Origin: Verrucomicrobiaceae bacterium
Lineage (GTDB): Bacteria > Verrucomicrobiota > Verrucomicrobiia > Verrucomicrobiales > Akkermansiaceae
DNA: 47,454 bases
NCBI GenBank assembly: GCA_027487435.1
Contig: JAIYDP010000324.1
Coordinates: forward strand, 1 to 47,454
Reading direction: 5' to 3'
Shown: in pieces, positions 6,339-16,855 of the stretch
Layout of the letters: every line of letters begins with the position of its first letter
Numbering within the stretch: the stretch's first letter is position 1
Made by a program: the position numbers and the translations under genes
The notes under the pieces: model-generated
What the model was told of the DNA's origin: nothing
The model's database searches: none
The model's input: the letters and a program-made list of their open reading frames with translations, nothing else

Positions 6339-9300
6339 ATGAAATCCATACACCTCAGTTCACACCGTTTTGGACGTGCTCTACTGGTCTCACTTCTTGC
6401 CGTTATCTCACCTGTACTAAGTCAGGAAAGCACGGCAGACGTCTTTGCTGACCCAACTGTGGGCATAAAGCGTCCAGGAGGAAGAGATAGAGCTGTCGCG
6501 AGAATCAAAGCCCTTGAGGATGAGCGAGCCACCAGAACACGAGCGAAAGCAAAAGCGCGAGGCCTCAAATTGCGCATCGAGAAGCCCGATGGCAGTCTTA
6601 TGGAGCTCGTGGATTTCGATGGGGAGCAGCCTGTTTATCTTAAAACTCTTAATTTGAATGCCGCGATTTCCACGGGGGCAAATCTCGTGCAAGTCTCGCC
6701 CTATTTGTTGAATGGATCTGGCATCATTGCAGGGGTTTGGGATGGTGGCTCCGTGCGCTCGACCCACCAGGAATTCGCCAATGGTAACCGCGTAACCGTT
6801 TTGGATGGAGCGGCGGCGAACAATCACGCGACTCACGTCGGCGGAACAATTGGCGCGCAAGGGACAAGTGCCGTAGCGCGAGGAATGGCGACCAATATCT
6901 CCATTGCATCTTATGATTGGAACTCGGATCAGAGTGAAATGACCAGTCGAGCCGCTACGTCAGCAAACCAATTCGACTCGAAAATCTATTTGTCCAACCA
7001 CAGCTATGGTTATGCCGATGGATGGGATGGCAATGAATGGATCGGCAACGGCACGGATCAAAACGCTGCGGATCATAGTTTTGGCCAGTACGGCGGGATC
7101 TGTAGCAGTTTGGACAGCATTGCCTACAATTCTCCCTATTACAGCATCTTTTGGGCAGCGGGTAATGATCGAAGTAACAACCCAAGTACCGGGTCAAGCG
7201 TGGTTATCGGCGGCGCAACAGTTGCCTACAATCCTGCCATTCATCCTCCCGGCGACGGGGTGTATCGCAACGGATTTGAAAACATCGGTTCCCATGGAAA
7301 TGCCAAAAACTTGATCGTCATCGGAGCTGCCAATGATGCGGTGACGAATGGTGTTCGTGATCCATCGAAATCCACTCTCACGTCATTCTCCTCCGTAGGT
7401 CCGACCGATGACGGACGCATTAAACCAGACTTAGTGGCCAACGGGGCAAGCCTCACCTCCACGTCCAGCAGTGGAGATACCAGTTATACCACCATGAGTG
7501 GAACCAGCATGGCTTCACCGAACGCCACAGGCTCCGCAGCGTTGGTGATTGATCAGTACAAGCGTCTCTTTAATAGTGCGATGCGCGCCAGCACGCTAAA
7601 GGCGTTGTTGATTCACACCGCCACAGACATTGGCAATCCTGGACCCGATTACAGACATGGCTGGGGTCTTGTGGACACCAAGAAGGCGGTGGATCTGGTT
7701 CGCGATCATCATGCCTTTCCTTTGAAAACGCGTATTATCGAAGATCAGGTTACGACATCGATCACAGCCCGCACACACTCCTTCCTTTGGGATGGGGCTT
7801 CGCCCTTGAGTGCCACGGTTTGTTGGACAGACCCCGCAGGCACATCTACCACGGCGCACGATTCCCGCACGGCAAGGCTTGTCAACAATCTCAATCTCAA
7901 GATCATCGCTCCGAACGGCACCGAATTTTTTCCCTACGTCATGCCATTTGTTGGCACATGGACAGTGGCATCCATGAGTCAAAATGCCACGACCGGCATC
8001 AATAATACCGATAACGTAGAAACTGTGAACGTGCAAAGCCCTGGTCAGGTCGGGACATGGCAAGCCGTTGTTTCTTACACAGGGCCGCTGACAAATGCCA
8101 GCCAAGGATATGGTCTAGTGCTGTCCGGCACGGCGGATTCGCCGAACACCATTAGCCTCAACTCACCAAATGGAGGGGAAATTTTTTATCATGATTCCTC
8201 GTATCCAGTGACCTGGGTTTCGAACGTTGCAGGTAATGTTTCGATTCAGCTACTGAAAGGCGGCTCCCTTCACAGCGTCATTTCTGCAAACGAGGCCAAT
8301 GACGGTTCATTCACATGGGCGATTCCATCCTCACTTACCGCAGCGACAGATTATACCATCCGCGTCAGCAGCGTCAGCAATTCCTCTCTTTCTGATACCA
8401 GTGCTGCGCCATTTAGCATCGCGGTAAATCCGTGGGCAAATGCGCTTGATACCTTAGGCATAGCATGGAACAGCCCTAGTGCGCAGCCTTGGTTCTCACA
8501 AACGACAACGACGAATGATGGAGTGGATGCCGCTCGGAGTGGAGCCATCGACCATGATGGATCAAGTGCATTGGAGGCTACAATCACCGGGGCTGGAACG
8601 CTCACGTTCTGGTGGAAGGTGTCTTCGGAGAGTGGCTGGGACTTTCTTCGATTTGATCTAAATGGCGTTGAGCAGACGGGAAGTCTCGCGAAAATCTCCG
8701 GTGAAGTCAATTGGGTTCAGAAAACGGTAGTCATTCCAGCAGGTAGCAATACGATTCGATGGACCTATTACAAGGATGGCAGCGTGGTTGCTGGTTCGGA
8801 TGCGGCTTGGGTAGATCAAGTGGTGTTCACGCCCACACCTGTGCAAGGCACTCTGGCAGTTACTTCGGGGAATCTAACATCGTCCGGAGCCTTTGGTGGT
8901 GCGTTCTCGCCCTCATCTCTTCAATACACTCTCTCCAATCCTGGCAATTCATCGATCAACTGGACAGCGGCAAAAACCGCAGCATGGGTGAATCTCAGTG
9001 CATCAAGTGGCACTCTTGCCGCTGGTGCAAATACCACTGTCACCGTTTCGATCAATGGCAGCGCCAACACACTCAACGTGGGGAACTACACAGACACCGT
9101 TACCTTTGCAAATACAACCAACGGCGCGGGCAACACCACGCGTGGCGTTTCTCTGGCGGTCAATGCGATCGCCGCCTCAGTCAATCTGAGCAATCTTCTG
9201 CAAACTTTCGATGGAGCACCAAAACCCGTTTCGGTCGGCACAACTCCATCGGGGTTGTCCACCACGGTGACCTATGCAGGATCTGCAGTTGTGCCAACGA

Positions 9301-12300
9301 ACGCTGGCACGTATGCGGTAGTGGCGAGCATTACGCAGCCCAATTACACTGGCAGCGCTTCTGGTAGCTTGGTCATCTCCAAAGCGGCTCAGACGATTGC
9401 TTTCGGATCACTAAGCAATGTCGCCGATAATGCTACTCCGTTTGCACTCACAGCCACCGCAACCTCGGGAATGGCGGTTTCCTTCGCTAGCTCGAATCCC
9501 GCCGTCGCCACGGTATCCGGCAATACGCTGAGCATCGTGGGCGCGGGAACAACCACCATCACGGCTTCGCAGGCTGGAAATACCAACTACAATGCAGCGA
9601 CATCTGTTCCGCAGACTCTCACGGTTGTTTCCTCGAATCCGCTCGCATCGCCAGGTTCTCCCTACAAGGTATTGGTCGGGCAATCGCTTTCTCTCAACGG
9701 TAGCGCATCTCAGCCCTCCTTCGGTCAGACCATTAGCACCTATGAGTGGGATTTGAACAACGATAACACCTTCGGCGATGTCGTAGGGGCAACTCCATCG
9801 GCGATTTCTTACACTACCCTCGTCAGCACATGGGGCATGGTTCAAGGTTTGAACACCATCAAACTCAAAATCACTGATTCCGCCGATAAGACATCCACCG
9901 TTTCGACCACGGTGGAACTCATCGCCTCACTGACATGGGATGCCAATGGTCTTAGTTCAGGACAAACCAATGGTGCAGGTGCATGGCTGAGCAGCAACCT
10001 CTGGTGGGATGGATCAGCAAATACGAACTGGGTTTCAGGCTCGAATGCGATCTTTGGTGGCCCTAACACCTCAGGTGGCGCCGTGACGCTAGCAAGTCCG
10101 ACGACAGTGAACTCCATGAGCTTCAACCAGTTCACCGGCACCTACACCCTTGGAACAGCAGGTCAGGCGCTGACGATCAACGGCGGCATTACTATGGCAG
10201 CGACATCAGGAGCTGTTTCTTTGTCCGCCAGTCCGATTCTTCTAGGTGCGACTCAGACATGGACCAATGCTTCGGCAAATGCGCTGACTTTATCTGTTGG
10301 CCTAAACAACAGCGGCCATAATTTGACGGTCAATGGTAGTGGGACGTTCAATTTCGCTGGCAACGCCAACGCTGTCGTCAGTGGATCAGGAGGTATTACT
10401 GTGAATGGTAATGGTCGCCTGACACTTGGAGGGGGCGCTGTGCCCGTTCACACCTACAGCGGTACTACCACATTGAATGGTGGCGTAACCATGGTATCAA
10501 ACAATAACCTTGGCTCTGGTAACCTGATCATGAACGGCGGAGTCATCGAATCCTATTGGGCATCCAATTTTGTCCGCGCTTTGGGAGAGGGTTCAGGACA
10601 AGTCCAAATCACTGGTGGTGCCAGCGGATTTGGTTTAAATGGAAGCACAGGAGCGAGCGTGATTTTGGGAAATAACGCTACCAATGAGGCTGTCTGGGGT
10701 AGCGCATTTTTCAATCCGTCCACCTTTGTGCTCCAGACTTCATTTTCCCAGGGATCCTCATCCTTGAATTTCCAAAACCGAATCGACTTGAATGGATCGA
10801 ATCGAACGATTCAAGTTTCCGGAGGTGTCACGGGAGCGGCCACCGCTACGTTGTCCGGAATCGTCCGCAACAGTTCGGGCACTGCGGGCATCATCAAAAC
10901 CGGCAATGGAACACTTTTCCTAACGGCAAACAACACGTATAACGGAACAACGACAGTCAATGGAGGATTGCTCGATTTCGGTGCGATCACGTTGACGAGT
11001 TTCGGCGGTGGATCGGGTCGAAACATCAGTGTCGCTTCGGGTAGTTCCGTGAGACGCAATACTCTCGATAATGCTTTCCTCAATCGACTTGTCGAAACGA
11101 GCAGCGAGATCACCGTGATGACGGGCAACACCGCCAACAGCCTCAATTTTGGCGCTAGTGCGGGAGCCAATCTTCCCAACGCATTCCTTGGCTGCTGGTC
11201 AAGCAATGGAGCAAAAACCGAGTATTCGGGTATTTTCACTCCTGCAGTCGATGCCTATCGCTTTGGTTCTCCATCAAGCAGCGGACTGCTCGGTATCACC
11301 TCTGCGATGACTGGCACGCAGGGACTCATCGTCGGTGGTAGCCGGGTAGAGCTTGTCAACGCAGGCAATAGCTTCTCTGGCGATACATTTATACGCAATG
11401 GAGCAAGGCTGTATCTTGGAAACAATTTAGCACTGCAAAACAGCGCGCTCGATACGGGCGCGATCGCAAACACAGGCACCTTCGGACTCTCCGATGGTGC
11501 TCTCAGTGGTAGGACGACTGGCAGTATTGCCAGCCCAAGCCCAGTCTTCGGAGGGCTCAAGGGTTCTCGGAATCTGCTCGCTTCCTACAGCTCAAGTGCC
11601 CCTGGCAACAATGCTCAGTTATTGGCTGCAACCGCCGTAACAGGACTGACACTCAATCCTGGAGCGGGACAAGCTCATACATATTCGGGATCCATTGCCG
11701 ATTTCGCTACAGGCACGACGCTCACCAAAACGGGTCTTGGCATACAGATCCTTTCAGGAGCGAATACCTACACTGGAGCCACCAACATCAACGCTGGCAA
11801 ACTGATCATTAACGGCAGCCTGAGCAACGCCGTCGCAGCATTGAATGTAGGCTCGGGAGCCACCCTCGGCGGGACTGGCACCATCGGTCGCAATGTCACA
11901 ATTTCTAGCGGCGGCAAGATGGAGTTCGATATCAGCAGCAATGCCGCTAGCCACGACCGCCTCGACATTTCCGCAGGCAGGGACTTCACGATGGCTGCAG
12001 CTACAGAACTTACGATTACCACTTCTGGCGGAGCAAGTCCTGGCATCTACACCTTAGTAACCGGCGGCAATAGCATCGGCGGCTTCGTGCCAGCAGTGAT
12101 CAATCTGCCCTTCAACTGGGTGGGCACCGTTTCCATCTCTGGAAATAGTCTGCTGTTGAATCTGGCGTCCACCATTGGCGACATTTTTCCTCCCTCTCTC
12201 GTCGATATCACGGATGACGGACTTAGCGAATCCATTCCCGCTAACACTCCTGTCACCTACACGCTCACCTTTAGTGAGGACATCAATGCCAGCACGGTGA

Positions 12301-15300
12301 CAGCAGCCGATTTTGGCAACGCGGGCAGCGCCGCAATTTCCATAGGATCCATCTCGGAAGTATCCCCTGGAGTCTTTACTGTAACAGTCACGCCGACCAG
12401 CGGAGGGACGCTTCGGTTCATGATCATTGCTGATGCAGTTCTTAGTGACAACGCCGGAAATGCTCTCAACACAACAGCATCGATTATCGATGATCGAATC
12501 ATCACGGTGGTGCCACCCAACAGTGCTCCCGTGGCTAGCTCTCAGAATGTCATGTCGGACGAGGACACAGCCCTCCCGATTACCCTCATCGCAACCGACG
12601 CTGAACTTGATTCTCTAACTTACACGATCGTCACGGCTCCGATCAACGGCACGCTCAGCGGTATCGCCCCGAACCTGACCTACACCCCCGATGTGAATTT
12701 TAATGGAGCCGACAGTTTCAGCTTCCGAGCGAATGACGGATTGCTTGATTCGGCTATTGCAACCGTGGGTATTACCGTCAACGCAGTCAATGATGCGCCA
12801 GTAGCCGTCGCCCAATCGGTTACTTCCGACGAAGACATCGCCTTGCCTATTACGTTATCAGGCACTGATGTCGATCTTGACTCTCTCACTTACACCATCG
12901 TCAGCCCTCCGTCGAGTGGTTCACTCAGCGGCTCGGCCCCGAATGTAACTTACACGCCTTCGGAGAATTTTCATGGTATCGTTAGTTTCACTTTCTCAGT
13001 CAACGACGGCACCATCGACTCCACACCAGCTACAGTTTCGATCACTGTTACGCCCGTTAACGACGCCCCGGTAGCAGTCGCACAAAATGTGACCACGTCC
13101 GAGGATACAGCACTGCCTATCACATTGGCCGCAACCGATGTGGATGGCAACCCGCTCACCTACAGCATCGTTACTCAACCCACATACGGCACACTGACAG
13201 GCTCTCCCCCGAGCATGGTTTATTCGCCAGATGAAAACTCGAACGGCACCGATAGTTTCACCTTCAAGGCTAACGATGGTACGCTTGACTCCGCCATCGC
13301 CACCGTTTCCATCACCGTTACTCCATGGAACGATGCGCCGATTGCCATTGCTCAAAGCGTTACCGTCGATGAAGACAACGTGTTGCCTATCACTCTATCT
13401 GGCAGCGATGCGGAAAATAGCCCGCTGACATATACCATACAAGCTCAACCAGCAAACGGCACTCTCAGTGGCTCAGCACCGAATTTGACCTACGTTCCTG
13501 CAAGCAACTACAACGGCGCCGATAGCTTCACCTTTATGGTCAATGACGGAACGGAGGACTCCAATACGGCGACAGTTTCCATCGCAGTGACTGCCATTAA
13601 TGACGCTCCCGTGTTCGCAACCAACCCGATTGCCCTTGTTCCAGGAAGTGAAAACGTTGCATACAGCGGTCAAACTCTCGCAGGTCTTGCAAGCGACGTT
13701 GACGCAGGCGATACGCTAAATTATTCCAAGATCAGCGGACCTGCTTGGCTCTCCATCGACTCGAATGGATCGCTCTCAGGCACGCCACCTCTAGGCTCCG
13801 CAGGAATCAATTCCTTTGTCGTCAGTGTCACCGATAGTGCATCTGCCACCGCCAGTGCGACACTGGAAATCAACATCGCCACCACTGCCCTCACATGGGA
13901 CGCAAACGGCCTTTCAGCTGGTCAAACCAATGGAGCTGGCGCATGGCTCGCAGCGAACCAGTGGTGGAATGGCTCGGCCAACCAAAATTGGACATCAGGC
14001 GCGAACGCCATTGTTGGTGGCCCAAGCACGGTTGGAGGAGCAGTTACCCTTGCGAGCCCGACCACGGTAGGCGCCATTACCTTCCATCCGTTCTCCGGCA
14101 CTTACACGCTTGGCACGACAGGAAATGAGATCACACTCAATGCTGGCATCAGTAAACAAGCCGCTTCAGGTATTGCCACCATCATCAGCCCGCTGGCCCT
14201 TAGTGCGGAACAAACCTGGACGAATCAATCAGTTAACGCGCTTAACATCTCGTCCCCATTGAATACGAATGGCAACTCGCTGATCGTCAACGGCTCTGGC
14301 CCAATCAATTTCGCCACCAACAGCGCAGCGATCATCTCGGGCAGCGGCGGTATTACGATGAACGGAACGGGACGTCTCACTCTTGGAGCGAATCAGGTAC
14401 CCTTACACAGCTACACCGGCACCACCACCCTCAACGGCGGGGTGACAATGGTTGCCAACAACAATCTTGGACCTGGTAACCTCACCATGAATGGTGGTGT
14501 CATTGAGGGGTATTGGTCCAGCGGTTTTACTCGCAGCCTTGGCTCGGGAGCTGGTCAAGTTCAGATCATCGGTGGAGCCAGCGGATTCGCCTTGAATGGC
14601 AGTACGGGCATGAGCGTGACATTGGGCAACAACCCCAACAATGAGGCAGTTTGGGGTAGTGCGCATTTCAATCCCTCGATCTTCGTCCTCCAGACGCAAC
14701 ATTCCCAAGCTGGCTCAACCTTGAATTTCCGTAACGGCGTCGACCTGAATGGATCGAACCGAATCATTCAAGTTTCTGGTGGAGCATCTGGAAGTGCCGC
14801 AGCCGTTTTATCGGGCGTCATCCGCAACAGCAATGGCTCGGCTGGTATTACCCTAACAGGAAATGGCATCGTTTACCTCCAAGGGAACAATACGTATAAT
14901 GGAACAACCACGATTCAGGGTGGTCTGATCGATTTTGGATTCATCACATTAGGAGGTTTCGGAGGCGGATCTGGACGCAATATCGACGTCGCGGCTGGAG
15001 CTTCTGTGAGGCGTAATTCCTTGAACAATGCTTTCCTAAATCGCCTTGTTGAAACGAACGCCGAATTCATCGTCATGACTGGTTCCACGGCGAATAACCT
15101 CGATTTCGGCTCTAGCACAGGGGCAAACCTCCCGAACGCATTCCTCGGGAATTGGTCACCAATCGAAGCGAAAGCCGAATATACGGGTATTGTATCACCG
15201 GCAGCCGATGCCTACCGCTTCGGCTCACCTAGGAGCTCAGGTCTGCTCGGTATCGTCTCCGCATTGACAGGTACCCAAGGACTTATCATCGGCGGCAATC

Positions 15301-16838
15301 GCGTGGAACTCGTCAACGCAAGCAATAGCTTCTCTGGGGATACCGTCATCCGCAATGGTGCAAGGCTGTATCTTGGCAATAATTTAGCGATGCAAAACAG
15401 CGCTTTGGACACTGGATCCATTGCGAACACGGGAACCTTCGGGCTTTCCAATGGAGCGCATACTAGCAGGATCGTCGGAAGCATTGCTAGCCCAAGTCCC
15501 GTATTTGGCGGGCTTAAGGGAAGCCGAAATCTCCTGAGCGTCTATAACGCTAATAGTCCAGGGAGTAGCGCACAACTGCTAGCTGCCAATGCTGTCACAG
15601 GATTCACCTTGAATCCCAGTTCGGGTCAATCTCACGCCTATTCGGGAGCCATCGCGGATTTCGCCACTGGCACGACACTTACCAAAACGGGACTTGGCAC
15701 GCAGATCCTCGCAGGAGCAAATACCTACACCGGAGCTACCAATATCAACGCTGGTAAGCTCATCATCAATGGTAGCCTGAGCAACACCAACGCCGCACTG
15801 AATGTTGCAGCAGGTGCAACTCTTGCAGGCAATGGCACGATTGGTCGCAACGTCACCATCGCAGAAAGTGGCAGACTGGAATTCGATATCAGCACACCAT
15901 CTGAGAGTCACGACCGACTCGATATTTCTCTTGGTAGATCGTTTGACTTCGCTGGAGCATCGGAGCTAACCATCACATCAAGCGACGGCGCACAACCGGG
16001 AATCTACACTCTTGTCACTGGCGGAAATAACATCGGCGGAGTTGCACCTGCTGTGATCAACCTTCCTGCCAACTGGGTTGCTACCGTTTCCATCTCTGGA
16101 AACAGTCTGCTGCTAGACGTAATCAGCACGAATCATACACCGACTAGCTTGGCTTCATCAACGCCATCTTCATCGGCAAGCAAAACGACTTCGGCTAGCA
16201 CATTGGCATCTAACGTATCAGGTGCAGAAACCAGTAGCAATATTAGAACGGAAATGTGTGCACGCACACAGGATGCTGACACAGTCTTGCCCCTACCATG
16301 GACGTCCACCGACATCGGCACTGGCATGCTGTCTGGTTCGACAACTCATCGTGCAGGCACGTTGACTCAGCGCGGATCGGGCATCATTGGTTCCTCCAGC
16401 GATAAACTACGTTTCACGTATCAGACACTAACGGGTGACGGTGAGATCGTTGCGAAAATCAGCAGCCTAGAAACCAACGGCGATGCATCGCGCGCTGGTG
16501 TGATGATCCGCGATTCGCTTGCCGCCAACTCGATGCAGATCTTTTTGGGGATGAGCGGAAGGAATGACTTCCGTTGGGATAGCCGCACCACAACAGGCGG
16601 CAGTACGAGCACAAGTATGATACACATGGGAACCGTATCGCATAGCTGGGTGAAACTGGTTCGCAGCGGAGCCACCGTTAGCGCCTACACAAGTGCCGAT
16701 GGCATTTCATGGACATTGCAGGGTAGCACGACGAACACCACGTTTGCAGCCACTTGCTATATCGGCCTAGCAGTAGCCAGCGGCAGTGATCAAACAAGAG
16801 ATACCTCACAATTTAGCAATCTTAACGTTGCTCCTTGA
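6339..16838 (+). CDS. Giant secreted S8 subtilase with autotransporter-type beta-strand repeats and cadherin-like domains
   Basis: A 3,499-residue exported protein. Signal peptide 1-29 (ends VLSQ). S8 domain about 105-450 with the full catalytic set: Asp135 (GVWDGG), His163 (HATHVGG), oxyanion Asn276 (AAGN) and Ser390 (GTSMASP). A beta-sandwich of the type seen after KP-43-like subtilases follows (about 465-600). Then come a KNH/Ser-Thr-rich-type domain (~601-697), a jelly-roll (~698-830), a BACON-like domain (~834-940), MBG-like and Ig-like domains (~945-1100) and a PKD-like domain (~1101-1195). Block A of PATR-type beta-strand repeats spans 1198-1944, an SbsA/Big-like domain ~1950-2060, four 90-residue cadherin-like repeats 2061-2420 and a He_PIG-like Ig domain ~2421-2517. 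Block B (2518-3264, a copy of A) is followed by a Ser/Thr linker and a C-terminal jelly-roll. No beta-barrel or PEP-CTERM tail is seen, so surface retention is unexplained. Probably a surface or secreted protease-adhesin. Confidence 0.9.
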   Translation: MKSIHLSSHRFGRALLVSLLAVISPVLSQESTADVFADPTVGIKRPGGRDRAVARIKALEDERATRTRAKAKARGLKLRIEKPDGSLMELVDFDGEQPVYLKTLNLNAAISTGANLVQVSPYLLNGSGIIAGVWDGGSVRSTHQEFANGNRVTVLDGAAANNHATHVGGTIGAQGTSAVARGMATNISIASYDWNSDQSEMTSRAATSANQFDSKIYLSNHSYGYADGWDGNEWIGNGTDQNAADHSFGQYGGICSSLDSIAYNSPYYSIFWAAGNDRSNNPSTGSSVVIGGATVAYNPAIHPPGDGVYRNGFENIGSHGNAKNLIVIGAANDAVTNGVRDPSKSTLTSFSSVGPTDDGRIKPDLVANGASLTSTSSSGDTSYTTMSGTSMASPNATGSAALVIDQYKRLFNSAMRASTLKALLIHTATDIGNPGPDYRHGWGLVDTKKAVDLVRDHHAFPLKTRIIEDQVTTSITARTHSFLWDGASPLSATVCWTDPAGTSTTAHDSRTARLVNNLNLKIIAPNGTEFFPYVMPFVGTWTVASMSQNATTGINNTDNVETVNVQSPGQVGTWQAVVSYTGPLTNASQGYGLVLSGTADSPNTISLNSPNGGEIFYHDSSYPVTWVSNVAGNVSIQLLKGGSLHSVISANEANDGSFTWAIPSSLTAATDYTIRVSSVSNSSLSDTSAAPFSIAVNPWANALDTLGIAWNSPSAQPWFSQTTTTNDGVDAARSGAIDHDGSSALEATITGAGTLTFWWKVSSESGWDFLRFDLNGVEQTGSLAKISGEVNWVQKTVVIPAGSNTIRWTYYKDGSVVAGSDAAWVDQVVFTPTPVQGTLAVTSGNLTSSGAFGGAFSPSSLQYTLSNPGNSSINWTAAKTAAWVNLSASSGTLAAGANTTVTVSINGSANTLNVGNYTDTVTFANTTNGAGNTTRGVSLAVNAIAASVNLSNLLQTFDGAPKPVSVGTTPSGLSTTVTYAGSAVVPTNAGTYAVVASITQPNYTGSASGSLVISKAAQTIAFGSLSNVADNATPFALTATATSGMAVSFASSNPAVATVSGNTLSIVGAGTTTITASQAGNTNYNAATSVPQTLTVVSSNPLASPGSPYKVLVGQSLSLNGSASQPSFGQTISTYEWDLNNDNTFGDVVGATPSAISYTTLVSTWGMVQGLNTIKLKITDSADKTSTVSTTVELIASLTWDANGLSSGQTNGAGAWLSSNLWWDGSANTNWVSGSNAIFGGPNTSGGAVTLASPTTVNSMSFNQFTGTYTLGTAGQALTINGGITMAATSGAVSLSASPILLGATQTWTNASANALTLSVGLNNSGHNLTVNGSGTFNFAGNANAVVSGSGGITVNGNGRLTLGGGAVPVHTYSGTTTLNGGVTMVSNNNLGSGNLIMNGGVIESYWASNFVRALGEGSGQVQITGGASGFGLNGSTGASVILGNNATNEAVWGSAFFNPSTFVLQTSFSQGSSSLNFQNRIDLNGSNRTIQVSGGVTGAATATLSGIVRNSSGTAGIIKTGNGTLFLTANNTYNGTTTVNGGLLDFGAITLTSFGGGSGRNISVASGSSVRRNTLDNAFLNRLVETSSEITVMTGNTANSLNFGASAGANLPNAFLGCWSSNGAKTEYSGIFTPAVDAYRFGSPSSSGLLGITSAMTGTQGLIVGGSRVELVNAGNSFSGDTFIRNGARLYLGNNLALQNSALDTGAIANTGTFGLSDGALSGRTTGSIASPSPVFGGLKGSRNLLASYSSSAPGNNAQLLAATAVTGLTLNPGAGQAHTYSGSIADFATGTTLTKTGLGIQILSGANTYTGATNINAGKLIINGSLSNAVAALNVGSGATLGGTGTIGRNVTISSGGKMEFDISSNAASHDRLDISAGRDFTMAAATELTITTSGGASPGIYTLVTGGNSIGGFVPAVINLPFNWVGTVSISGNSLLLNLASTIGDIFPPSLVDITDDGLSESIPANTPVTYTLTFSEDINASTVTAADFGNAGSAAISIGSISEVSPGVFTVTVTPTSGGTLRFMIIADAVLSDNAGNALNTTASIIDDRIITVVPPNSAPVASSQNVMSDEDTALPITLIATDAELDSLTYTIVTAPINGTLSGIAPNLTYTPDVNFNGADSFSFRANDGLLDSAIATVGITVNAVNDAPVAVAQSVTSDEDIALPITLSGTDVDLDSLTYTIVSPPSSGSLSGSAPNVTYTPSENFHGIVSFTFSVNDGTIDSTPATVSITVTPVNDAPVAVAQNVTTSEDTALPITLAATDVDGNPLTYSIVTQPTYGTLTGSPPSMVYSPDENSNGTDSFTFKANDGTLDSAIATVSITVTPWNDAPIAIAQSVTVDEDNVLPITLSGSDAENSPLTYTIQAQPANGTLSGSAPNLTYVPASNYNGADSFTFMVNDGTEDSNTATVSIAVTAINDAPVFATNPIALVPGSENVAYSGQTLAGLASDVDAGDTLNYSKISGPAWLSIDSNGSLSGTPPLGSAGINSFVVSVTDSASATASATLEINIATTALTWDANGLSAGQTNGAGAWLAANQWWNGSANQNWTSGANAIVGGPSTVGGAVTLASPTTVGAITFHPFSGTYTLGTTGNEITLNAGISKQAASGIATIISPLALSAEQTWTNQSVNALNISSPLNTNGNSLIVNGSGPINFATNSAAIISGSGGITMNGTGRLTLGANQVPLHSYTGTTTLNGGVTMVANNNLGPGNLTMNGGVIEGYWSSGFTRSLGSGAGQVQIIGGASGFALNGSTGMSVTLGNNPNNEAVWGSAHFNPSIFVLQTQHSQAGSTLNFRNGVDLNGSNRIIQVSGGASGSAAAVLSGVIRNSNGSAGITLTGNGIVYLQGNNTYNGTTTIQGGLIDFGFITLGGFGGGSGRNIDVAAGASVRRNSLNNAFLNRLVETNAEFIVMTGSTANNLDFGSSTGANLPNAFLGNWSPIEAKAEYTGIVSPAADAYRFGSPRSSGLLGIVSALTGTQGLIIGGNRVELVNASNSFSGDTVIRNGARLYLGNNLAMQNSALDTGSIANTGTFGLSNGAHTSRIVGSIASPSPVFGGLKGSRNLLSVYNANSPGSSAQLLAANAVTGFTLNPSSGQSHAYSGAIADFATGTTLTKTGLGTQILAGANTYTGATNINAGKLIINGSLSNTNAALNVAAGATLAGNGTIGRNVTIAESGRLEFDISTPSESHDRLDISLGRSFDFAGASELTITSSDGAQPGIYTLVTGGNNIGGVAPAVINLPANWVATVSISGNSLLLDVISTNHTPTSLASSTPSSSASKTTSASTLASNVSGAETSSNIRTEMCARTQDADTVLPLPWTSTDIGTGMLSGSTTHRAGTLTQRGSGIIGSSSDKLRFTYQTLTGDGEIVAKISSLETNGDASRAGVMIRDSLAANSMQIFLGMSGRNDFRWDSRTTTGGSTSTSMIHMGTVSHSWVKLVRSGATVSAYTSADGISWTLQGSTTNTTFAATCYIGLAVASGSDQTRDTSQFSNLNVAP
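9930..12170 (+). repeat. Intragenic duplication, block A (~2.24 kb)
   Basis: Encodes residues 1198-1944, starting LTWDANGLS and ending GNSLLL. It aligns along its whole length with 13890-16130 at an offset of about 3.96 kb with only codon-sized indels. Each copy contains several autotransporter-associated beta-strand repeats (G..TL.L.G.NTY.G.T.IN.G.L pattern). Confidence 0.9.
12519..13598 (+). repeat. Four tandem cadherin-like repeats, exact 270-bp period
   Basis: Units begin with the N-D/S-A-P codons at 12519, 12789, 13059 and 13329, with the next NDAP at 13599, so each unit is exactly 90 codons. Each carries a 'DED..LPITL' strand, 'LTYTIV' and 'NGADSFTF.ANDG' segments typical of tandem cadherin-like/VCBS-type domains that often bind Ca. 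Confidence 0.92.
13890..16130 (+). repeat. Intragenic duplication, block B (~2.24 kb)
   Basis: Second copy of block A, residues 2518-3264. In a sampled 43-codon stretch (11700-11828 versus 15657-15785) 19 of 129 bases differ but only 2 residues do, so divergence is mostly synonymous. Confidence 0.9.
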
Positions 16839-16855
16839 TAAACCTGAGATCCGAA

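Noticed and set aside
12519..13598. CRISPR-like regular spacing
   Set aside because: The 270-bp period is an in-frame protein domain repeat; no short identical repeats with unique spacers occur anywhere in the window.
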